Positions 54,555 through 61,809 of a stretch of 64,000 nucleotides of DNA are shown in pieces. A program made the translations under genes and the position numbers. Below the pieces are notes generated by a model. That model did not search any database. It had not been told where the DNA came from and was given only the letters and a program-made list of their open reading frames with translations. Origin of the DNA: Prevotella sp. (GTDB lineage: Bacteria; Bacteroidota; Bacteroidia; Bacteroidales; Bacteroidaceae); assembly GCA_017619375.1 (NCBI GenBank), contig JAFZSL010000056.1:124001-188000 (forward strand). Reading direction: 5' to 3'. Position 1 is the first letter of the stretch. Every line of letters begins with the position of its first letter.

Positions 54555-55586
54555 ATGAGCAAAACAAGGAAATGCCCCGCTTGCGGGCGAGAAATCTTCA
54601 TGCACGCACAAGTGTGCCCCTACTGCAAGGCAGAGACACATTTCATTTCCGTCGACGAGGAGCAGCAACCGGAAGACATCGAGGAAGTGGTGCCGGCAAG
54701 CGAACCGGAATACGAGGAGGAGGAACATTCCTCCGACCAAAAGGAAGAGAAGAGGTTGGGAAAATACATCGACCATCTCAAGAAAGACAAGGACAAGGTG
54801 AAGAAGCAATACCAGAAGAAAATAAAAAGCAAGTATTCTGGCTCCACCATCTTGATCACCTCTGTCATCATCTTCCTCTCCGTCGTCGTCCTCGCATTGT
54901 ATATTGCCAAAAGTTCCATGGAGCAGAAGACGTTCAAACTCAGCAACTCCGTGGACAACACGATGAAGGAGGTGCTCGACAGCGTGGAGAGCAAACTCTA
55001 CCAACGTTCTTCCACCATCGTGGCCAAATTCCCCGACAAGGAAAAGCATTGTCTGTTCTACCTCCAGGAAAATCATTTGTTCCTCTTCGATGCCAAGGAC
55101 AAATCCAACAAGGAACTCAACCTACCGGAACTCAACGCCAAGGCCATCGTCGATTTCAAAGGTAACGGAGTGCAAAGCGCAGACCCCAGCGCCAACCAAA
55201 ATTACATCATCATCATCGCTGCCCGCAACCCCGTCAACTCGGAGTTCGGCCTCTACAGATTGGGCACCGACCCAGACAACTTGACGTTGGAATACATCGA
55301 CAAAGGTAGTGTCATGAAAGAAAAAGGCAAATTCACCGTGTTGGCCAACGGCCGTCAGGCCGTCTACGATGACAATGGAGACAAGATAAGCGGTCTCACC
55401 GAAGCCGAATGGGCCAACATGCCGAAACAACAGGTGGACAACACACCCAAGAAAAACACCCAAGAGGCGAAACCCAGCAAGCCCAAATTGCCCAGCAGGG
55501 ACATCCTCAACGAAGAGGTGAGGCGCTCGGAAGTCAATATCGACATTGACCCGCCATCCAAACCCCAAAAACCGGAATTGCCATGA
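54555..55586 (+). CDS. Zinc-ribbon single-pass membrane protein, unknown function
   Basis: 343 residues from ATG 54555 (the frame back to 54513 overlaps the end of cysS). N-terminal zinc ribbon CPACGREIFMHAQVCPYC (about 7-24), an acidic stretch (EEEEHSSDQKEEKR), a basic coiled segment (KKDKDKVKKQYQKKIKSK), a transmembrane helix (TILITSVIIFLSVVVLALYI, about 98-117) and an extracytoplasmic domain of about 160 residues that looks like repeated beta strands (HCLFYLQENHLFLFD, NYIIIIAARNP, FGLYRLG). The C-terminus is Pro/Lys-rich. The ribbon is cytoplasmic by topology. Overlaps the SGNH hydrolase by 4 nt. Confidence 0.7.
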   Translation: MSKTRKCPACGREIFMHAQVCPYCKAETHFISVDEEQQPEDIEEVVPASEPEYEEEEHSSDQKEEKRLGKYIDHLKKDKDKVKKQYQKKIKSKYSGSTILITSVIIFLSVVVLALYIAKSSMEQKTFKLSNSVDNTMKEVLDSVESKLYQRSSTIVAKFPDKEKHCLFYLQENHLFLFDAKDKSNKELNLPELNAKAIVDFKGNGVQSADPSANQNYIIIIAARNPVNSEFGLYRLGTDPDNLTLEYIDKGSVMKEKGKFTVLANGRQAVYDDNGDKISGLTEAEWANMPKQQVDNTPKKNTQEAKPSKPKLPSRDILNEEVRRSEVNIDIDPPSKPQKPELP

Positions 55587-56413
55587 CACCATCGCCACTT
55601 TTCAAAAGGATGGCTCTCCTCTTGGTAGTGATGCTCATCGCCACCACCCTTCCCGTCCATGCACAGGCGTTGTTCCAACATCCCTGGCAGGGGAAACGCG
55701 TGGCCTATTTTGGTGACAGCATCACAGACCCGCGAAACAGCGGGTCGCAACGGAAATGGTGGAACTGGCTGCAGGACTGGCTTGGCATCGAACCTTTTGT
55801 CTATGCAATCAGTGGGAGACAATGGAACGACATCCCCAACCAGGCAGAGAAGTTGAAGGCTGAGCACGGCGACGACTTCGACGCCATCCTCATTTTCATT
55901 GGGACGAACGACTTCAACGCCGCTGTTCCCATCGGGGAGTGGTATGCCGTCGCAGAGGACTCCGTGGAGGCTGCCGTCCACCGCCCCAAGGCGATGGCCT
56001 TGCGCAGACATCGCACGCCTTCGATGAACAAGGACACATATCGGGGGCGCATCAACATTGCCATGCAACGCCTCAAGGAGATGTTCCCCACCAAGCAGGT
56101 GGTGCTCATCACACCCATCCACCGTGGATATTTCTATGGCAACGAGAAAAACATCCAACCCACAGAGGCATACACCAACGAGATAGGCGAGTGGATCGAC
56201 GCCTATGTGGAGAGTGTGAAGGAGGCCGCCAACATCTGGGCCGTCCCCGTCATCGACCTCAACGCCACATGCGGTTTCTACCCTTTGGTCAAGGAACATT
56301 CCGTCTATTGCCACAACGACAAGGACGAACTGCATCCCAACGACAACGGACATATCCGCATGGCGCGCACCATGATGTACCAGCTACTTGCATTGCCGTG
56401 CACCTTTGAGTGA
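55583..56413 (+). CDS. Secreted SGNH/GDSL hydrolase
   Basis: 276 residues with a signal peptide (cut near PVHAQA). Block I GDSITDPRN (about 45), a block III region ILIFIGTNDFN (about 100-110) with the GxND motif, and C-terminal DELHPNDNGHIRMA (about 252) with the catalytic Asp and His. Likely a carbohydrate esterase, acetyl group removal being the usual role. Translation is coupled to the zinc-ribbon gene; a tandem CE12 gene follows after 147 nt. Confidence 0.88.
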   Translation: MTPSPLFKRMALLLVVMLIATTLPVHAQALFQHPWQGKRVAYFGDSITDPRNSGSQRKWWNWLQDWLGIEPFVYAISGRQWNDIPNQAEKLKAEHGDDFDAILIFIGTNDFNAAVPIGEWYAVAEDSVEAAVHRPKAMALRRHRTPSMNKDTYRGRINIAMQRLKEMFPTKQVVLITPIHRGYFYGNEKNIQPTEAYTNEIGEWIDAYVESVKEAANIWAVPVIDLNATCGFYPLVKEHSVYCHNDKDELHPNDNGHIRMARTMMYQLLALPCTFE

Positions 56414-56443
56414 TGCCAGAGGGGCTGGAGAGACTATAATCCC

Positions 56444-56545
56444 TGGGATTTTTAGTTTTTCCTATTCATAGTTTCTATAGTATTCCTATTTTCCTTAGTA
56501 TTCCTATTTTTTATAGAGCTTCCTATATAATCTCCTAAGACCTCC
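56444..56545. repeat. Degenerate tandem repeat (TAGTATTCCTATTTT type)
   Basis: Several near-copies of TAGTATTCCTATTTTCC and shorter CTTCCTATATAATCTCCTAA variants fill the gap between the SGNH and CE12 genes. The array after the CE12 gene (58199-58268) has the same unit. Confidence 0.6.
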
Positions 56546-56560
56546 TATCCCCCGTAATCT

Positions 56561-58195
56561 ATGAAAAAAAGTCTTTTTTTGACGGCTCTTGCCTTCATCT
56601 TCGCTCATACCTTGACAGCACAAGTGAACCCGAAAGGTGTGGAAGACGTGAACAAAGTGGTGGACAACACCATCGACAGCCTTGAAAAGGTCAGGCAGGC
56701 TCGTGTCGTGCCTGGCAGTAGCCGTCGCGGCTCCAATCCCGTACTCTTTCTGGTGGGAAACAGCACCATGCGCAACGGTACGCTCGGCAATGGCAACAAC
56801 GGACAATGGGGATGGGGTTACTATGCCGAGGACTTTTTTGACAAAAACAAGATCACCGTGGAGAACCAAGCATTGGGAGGCACCAGCAGCCGCACTTTCT
56901 ACCGGTTGTTCTGGCCCGACATCCGCAAGGCTCTCAAACCTGGCGATTGGGTCATCATCAGCATCGGACACAACGACAACGGGCCATACGACACTGGAAG
57001 GGCAAGAGCCAGCATCCCCGGGGTGGACAAGGACACCGTGCTCCATGTCAACGTGCAGGAGATCAACAAGGGTGACACCATCTACCGCGCAGAGGATGTG
57101 TACAGTTATGGGGGATACCTGCGACGGTATATCAACGAGACACGCGCCGCCGGTGCCTTCCCCGTCCTGATGTCCCTCACGCCGCGAAACGCCTGGGAAG
57201 ACGGACACGTGGTGAGGAAGCCGCATGGCGAGTGGTGCCGCCTCGTGGCCGAAGAGCAACAGGTGCCTTACATCGACCTCAATGACATCTCCGCACGCAA
57301 ACTCGAAGCATTCGGGCCAGAGAAGATGAACTACCATTTTTTTGGCGACAAGATACACACCAGCAAGTTCGGGGCGGTGCTGAACGCCCGTAGTGCCGCC
57401 GAAGGCATTGCTGCTTGTGACCATCCTTGGATTGCTTTCCTCAAGTCATGCCTCGTCGGTGTGGACCTCCCCACGGCAGAGGTGGAGAGAGAAGAAGGCA
57501 AACCGGTGGTGTTCCTCACCGGTGACAGTACGGTGAAGAACGCCGACAAGGACAAGGATGGCATGTGGGGATGGGGAGCCGTAGCCTACGACATCTTCGA
57601 CCCGCAGAAAATCACCGTGGCCAATTGTGCCATGGCGGGCCGCTCCTGCCGCACCTTCCTCAACGAGGGACGTTGGGACAAGGTGTACAACAGCATCCAG
57701 CCGGGCGACTACGTGCTCATCCAGTTCGGACATAACGACGTAGGGGCCATCGACAGCCTCAAGGAGAGGGCCGACATCACAGGAACCGCCGACACCTGTC
57801 ATGTATACAAACTCCAATCCAATGGCAGGTACGAGGTGGTCTATTCCTTCGGATGGTATCTGCGCAAGTTCATCAACGATGTCCGTGAGAAAGGCGCCAC
57901 ACCCATTCTTGTCTCGCTCACACCGAGAAATATCTGGCGCGACGGACATATCGAGCGACGCAACGACTCTTATGGAAAATGGTACAGGGAGGTGGTGGAG
58001 CAAACCGGCGTGGAGTTCGTCGACGTGCATAACATCACCGCCGACAGATACGACCGCATGGGCGAGAAAAAGGTGGCTGCTTGCTTCAATCACGACCACA
58101 CCCACTCCTCACTGAAAGGCGCCAAGGAAAATGCCAAGAGCGTGCGCACGGGATTGAAACAGATAGGGTCGTCGCTCGCGAGATATTTGAGGTAG
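56561..58195 (+). CDS. Tandem rhamnogalacturonan acetylesterase-like protein (two CE12 SGNH domains)
   Basis: 544 residues; signal peptide cut near LTAQV. Two homologous SGNH domains. Domain 1 (about 55-300): block I is GNST at 66-69 instead of GDST; block III IGHND; catalytic Asp263 and His266 in GDKIHTS. Domain 2 (about 312-540): GDST at 321-324, FGHNDVG, Asp512 and His515 in HDHTHSS. Shared signatures include GGYLRRYI/GWYLRKFI and SLTPRNxW. CE12 enzymes remove acetyl groups from rhamnogalacturonan or xylan. Domain 2 looks fully competent; domain 1 has the block-I Asp replaced by Asn. Confidence 0.87.
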   Translation: MKKSLFLTALAFIFAHTLTAQVNPKGVEDVNKVVDNTIDSLEKVRQARVVPGSSRRGSNPVLFLVGNSTMRNGTLGNGNNGQWGWGYYAEDFFDKNKITVENQALGGTSSRTFYRLFWPDIRKALKPGDWVIISIGHNDNGPYDTGRARASIPGVDKDTVLHVNVQEINKGDTIYRAEDVYSYGGYLRRYINETRAAGAFPVLMSLTPRNAWEDGHVVRKPHGEWCRLVAEEQQVPYIDLNDISARKLEAFGPEKMNYHFFGDKIHTSKFGAVLNARSAAEGIAACDHPWIAFLKSCLVGVDLPTAEVEREEGKPVVFLTGDSTVKNADKDKDGMWGWGAVAYDIFDPQKITVANCAMAGRSCRTFLNEGRWDKVYNSIQPGDYVLIQFGHNDVGAIDSLKERADITGTADTCHVYKLQSNGRYEVVYSFGWYLRKFINDVREKGATPILVSLTPRNIWRDGHIERRNDSYGKWYREVVEQTGVEFVDVHNITADRYDRMGEKKVAACFNHDHTHSSLKGAKENAKSVRTGLKQIGSSLARYLR

Positions 58196-58198
58196 TTT

Positions 58199-58268
58199 TT
58201 TTCTTGCTTTTATAGTATTCCTATGGTCTATAGTATTCATAGGGCTTATAGTATTCCTGGGGCTTCTA
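58199..58268. repeat. Degenerate tandem repeat (TATAGTATTCCTAGGGCTT type)
   Basis: Three copies of about 19 nt: TATAGTATTCCTATGGTC, TATAGTATTCATAGGGCT and TATAGTATTCCTGGGGCT, between convergent genes. Confidence 0.65.
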
Positions 58269-58274
58269 TTAATT

Positions 58275-60290
58275 TCAGAATCTCCAGCGTAGTTGTAGGG
58301 CGAGGTCTGTCTTTGAGGAGTGGTCGATTTGCTGGTAACTGCTGGAGATATGGTCGCGGTCGAAATATTTTGTGGTGGAAAGATGTGCCACCAAGGTGAG
58401 ACTGCTTCCAAGGCTGGCACGAGCCGACATAGAACATCGTAGGCCTTCGCCTTCGAAAGAGAGATAGGAATAGGCATACATCACCCCTTGTTCATAAGCG
58501 TAGACACGGCTGTCATAGTCATCGGTGTGGAAATAGCCTGCATTGCCTGTCAGTCGTAGCCAGCGGTGTGTGTAGCCAATGTTTCCCGATGCCATCCATC
58601 CCATGCTTTGTTTCTCAAAGTCGCAGAAGGCCAAGTCAGCATTGGCTCCCACATTCCATCTGCCGGCTTTCACTGAACTGCTGAGTCGTGCATGATGCGT
58701 GGTCTTGGTGAGCATGGCCGTTTTTTCCGTGTTGTCATACCCTCGCATCTTCAGTCGGTAGCGGGCGGTGAGCGACACCTTGTCGGTGGCGTAGCGCGCT
58801 TGCACGAGGTTGTCCCATGCGTCCGATGACACGCTCGCCTGGTATTTCGCCCAAGGGAAATAGGCGTAGTCGGTGTAGGCCATCAGTTGCAGTTGACGGG
58901 TGGCCTGCCATTTGACTCCCACATATATGCCGCTCTCGTTCTGCACCCTGCCACCCTCGCTGAACCCGTTGGCGCGGACGGCATGGTATTTCTTTCCATA
59001 GAAGCGGTAGAGCGCCATCAGCGCCAGTTGCGACGATGGCGTGAAAGCCAGGGCGTTGGTGGTGGCTATGGCGCCGCAGCCTCCCGTGGCCGCCTCTCCA
59101 TGGAAGGAGAATAGGTGGCTGGTGTAGCCATAGTCGGCGCTGACGTTCCAATGGTTCTTTCCCATGGCATAGTAACGGCGGTAGGTCACCGACGTGTCGG
59201 GGGCGAGCGCCTTGTCATAGGTGGTGGTGACGGCGGTGGCCCCAATGCGAAACCCCTTCAAACGGTAGGAGACATGGCCGCCTGCCGTGGTTTCAGAGGA
59301 GTTGTTTTTCTTCGCCATTTCCGTGGTGGTGCGATGGTAGCCATCGCTGACGATGGCCGTGATGGTGGCAGGGATGTCGGTGGAGTCGCTCTTTGCCAAT
59401 GTGGCATCAACCTTCCTGTAGGAGGCGAAAGCGGTGAGTTCCAACCCGTGTGCCACCTCCACCGTGGCTGCTGCTCCCTGCAAGTAGTTGCCTGGGGTGC
59501 GTGCTGTGTGTGCCCGCAGGCCGTCGGCCTTGTAGCCGAGGGAGGAGAGAGCCGACATCTTCCCCGTGCTGAAACTGTTGCCCATCACCAGTCCCATGCC
59601 GAAGGATGCCCGGTAGCGTCCGGCGACGAGGGTCTTCACCTTCCCCAACCGGTGTGCTTCGGCGAAAAACGAGTAGTAGTCATAGCCAGTGCTGTTCTTG
59701 TTGGCAAAGAAGGGCTCGCCGGCATCCTGTGCGCCTAACAGTCCGATGCGCAGGCGGTCGTAGTAGCTGAAACTGTATCTCACGGTGTGCCGGTAGGGAT
59801 AGCCAAGATATCCTTTCTTGTCACCACGTCGTTCGTAGAAGGGGATATTGAAATCGGCCACCACGTCGTTGTGTCCGTATTTCAGTACATCGCTCCATCG
59901 TGGCGTGGAACGTGGCTTCTGTTCACCGCAAAAGACGAAATGAGTGAGGAGGCAGCGGGTGTGGTAGTCAATCGACGCCACCATCGCCAGTTCGCCCAAG
60001 GTCTTCATCCCACCGTAATAATATAGGTAGACTTGCAGGTCCTCCACCTGTTGTTCGTTGAGGAAAGGGAACTGCAGCAGTTGCTCGCGTGTGGCGGTGT
60101 TGATGTCGAGGGGGTGTTGCTCCAGATCGCAGAGCATCTCGTAAGTGTCCTCCCATTCCATACTCTCCACATCCTCCTGGGTGGATAGTTCGCCGAGCAA
60201 GATCTCCCATGGCCGTTGCTCCTGGGCGACGGCGGGCAGCACTATAAACAGGAAAAGGACAAAGGCCGTGGTCTTTCTCAACATTGGCAT
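58275..60290 (-). CDS. Outer-membrane beta-barrel protein with N-terminal helix-hairpin-helix domain
   Basis: 671 residues from ATG 60290 (second choice 60284; the frame runs to 60341). Signal peptide FVLFLFIVLPAVAQEQ, then a ComEA-like HhH domain (LDINTATREQLLQFPFLNEQ, about 60-105). From about 140 the sequence alternates aromatic and polar residues in strand-sized pieces (YRHTVRYSFSYYDRLRIGLL, RAYEQGVMYAYSYLSF-like) and ends in LALQLRWRF with terminal Phe, as in outer-membrane barrels. This combination is seen across Bacteroidota without known function; DNA handling at the surface is a guess from the HhH alone. Confidence 0.8.
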   Translation of the reverse strand: MPMLRKTTAFVLFLFIVLPAVAQEQRPWEILLGELSTQEDVESMEWEDTYEMLCDLEQHPLDINTATREQLLQFPFLNEQQVEDLQVYLYYYGGMKTLGELAMVASIDYHTRCLLTHFVFCGEQKPRSTPRWSDVLKYGHNDVVADFNIPFYERRGDKKGYLGYPYRHTVRYSFSYYDRLRIGLLGAQDAGEPFFANKNSTGYDYYSFFAEAHRLGKVKTLVAGRYRASFGMGLVMGNSFSTGKMSALSSLGYKADGLRAHTARTPGNYLQGAAATVEVAHGLELTAFASYRKVDATLAKSDSTDIPATITAIVSDGYHRTTTEMAKKNNSSETTAGGHVSYRLKGFRIGATAVTTTYDKALAPDTSVTYRRYYAMGKNHWNVSADYGYTSHLFSFHGEAATGGCGAIATTNALAFTPSSQLALMALYRFYGKKYHAVRANGFSEGGRVQNESGIYVGVKWQATRQLQLMAYTDYAYFPWAKYQASVSSDAWDNLVQARYATDKVSLTARYRLKMRGYDNTEKTAMLTKTTHHARLSSSVKAGRWNVGANADLAFCDFEKQSMGWMASGNIGYTHRWLRLTGNAGYFHTDDYDSRVYAYEQGVMYAYSYLSFEGEGLRCSMSARASLGSSLTLVAHLSTTKYFDRDHISSSYQQIDHSSKTDLALQLRWRF

Positions 60291-60504
60291 GGCATTAGAA
60301 AGGATTTTCGAAGCAAATTTAGATAAATAATCCGATATCATAAGCCATTCCGATAAAGAATTTCACTTTTCTTTAGAGAAAAGATGGTGAATTTTCCACG
60401 GAAGACCTTGTTTTTCCTTTGAACAATCTTGAATGCCGCTTTTATTGACTAAATTTGTCCTCAAATTTCAAAGATGGCGCCATAAGGAGCCATGATGAGC
60501 AAGA

Positions 60505-61386
60505 ATGAGGCATATAGGATATCATTTACTGTCCCTTTTCACCATCGCGATATGGGGAGTGACATTTGTCAACACGAAAGTGCTGCTGCAACATGGTTTG
60601 CAGCCGATGGAGATTTTTTTACTCCGTTTCATCGTGGCCTATCTTTGCATCTGGTCGATTTCTCCCCGAAAGGTGTTTTCTCAGTCATGGGCAGACGAAG
60701 GTTTGTTCTTTCTCCTTGGTTTTCTTGGAGGGACATTGTATTTCGTGGCGGAAAGCACGGCCATCAAATACTCCTACGTCAACAATGTGGCTTTCATCGT
60801 GTGCACCGCCCCTCTACTGACAATGCTCCTTGCCTTCTTTTTCATGAAGAGCGTGAAGGCGACGGCTCCGTTGGTTCTTGGTTCCATCACGGCATTGGCA
60901 GGCGTGGGCATGGTCATCTATAATGGTCATTTCGTGCTTCAACTGAACCCATTGGGCGACATGCTGGCTCTCACGGCAGCTTTCAGTTGGGCTGTCTATA
61001 GCATGTTGATCAAGAAGGTTTCCACCCGTTACAATGCCTCTTTCATCACCCGCAAGGTGTTTTTCTATGGCATCGTCACCGTCCTTCCGCTTTTTCTTTT
61101 CAAGCCTTGGCACTTCCCCCTTGAAGGCCTTCTACAACCGACGGTAGGCCTCAACCTGCTGTTCCTTTCCATCGTGGCCTCTTTCCTCTGTTTCTTGTGG
61201 TGGAATGCCGCTGTGAAGAAAATCGGAGTATTGTCCACCAGCAACTACATCTACCTGAATCCCGTCACCACGGTGTTGGCCAGTGCATTGATTCTTGATG
61301 AGCCAATGACCTTCATGGCCTATGTCGGCAGTGCGCTCATCCTCGTCGGGGTGTATGTCGCCAATCGCCAGACAAAAGCACCTTGA
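60505..61386 (+). CDS. DMT superfamily (EamA) transporter
   Basis: 293 residues with ten predicted transmembrane helices in two EamA halves. Typical motifs: IAIWGVTFVNTKVLL in helix 1, FLLRFIVAYLCIW, YVNNVAFIVCTAPLLTMLLA at the end of half one, and YLNPVTTVLASALILDEPMT in the second half. Exports or imports small metabolites; substrate unknown. A weak TAAATTTG at 60450 may be its -7 element. Confidence 0.88.
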   Translation: MRHIGYHLLSLFTIAIWGVTFVNTKVLLQHGLQPMEIFLLRFIVAYLCIWSISPRKVFSQSWADEGLFFLLGFLGGTLYFVAESTAIKYSYVNNVAFIVCTAPLLTMLLAFFFMKSVKATAPLVLGSITALAGVGMVIYNGHFVLQLNPLGDMLALTAAFSWAVYSMLIKKVSTRYNASFITRKVFFYGIVTVLPLFLFKPWHFPLEGLLQPTVGLNLLFLSIVASFLCFLWWNAAVKKIGVLSTSNYIYLNPVTTVLASALILDEPMTFMAYVGSALILVGVYVANRQTKAP

Positions 61387-61397
61387 GTCAAATGGTT

Positions 61398-61718
61398 TCA
61401 TCTCATTTTGAAAACCACTTTTTCTATTTTACCATCATCCAATCCAATCAAGTTAAATCCTTGTTGTAGCGTCTTGTTTTGTAATTCTTTGCTATCATGG
61501 ATGGAGATAATCGTGCCATTATTAAAATCAAGGTGTTTAAGAATGTTCAATGGATGGTCAGTGGTATTGATTGAGAATGACTGGTAAGGCATTTCGCCTG
61601 CCATTATATAAGCACGGAAAGGATATGCTGTGATGTCAGTTTCATTGCAAGCCATGAATTTGTCTTGTGAAAAATAGAAACATGAGTTTCCGATGCTTTT
61701 TAATAAATTGTCATTTAA
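61398..61718 (-). pseudogene. 3' remnant of a larger surface-protein gene
   Basis: The frame is open from a stop at 61719 to the stop at 61398. The 85-residue piece from ATG 61655 begins ACNETDITAYPFRAYIMAGE, which resembles the C-terminal region of Prevotella surface proteins, and the preceding in-frame codons (SIGNSCFYFSQDKFM) continue that sequence without a start codon. The 5' part of the gene is missing. No nearby element explains the loss. Confidence 0.5.
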
Positions 61719-61746
61719 TTATTTATCAATTTTTGTCATGTTTTGT

Positions 61747-61777
61747 TTTGATTTATCTTCAGCTTGCACTATCTTTG
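61747..61777 (+). promoter_or_regulatory. Promoter of the pectate lyase-like gene
   Basis: TTTG at 61747-61750, 19-nt spacer, TATCTTTG at 61770-61777, full consensus. Leader of about 25 nt to ATG 61810. Confidence 0.75.
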
Positions 61778-61809
61778 CAACGTAAAATGGCAAACTACTA
61801 AAAACCAAT

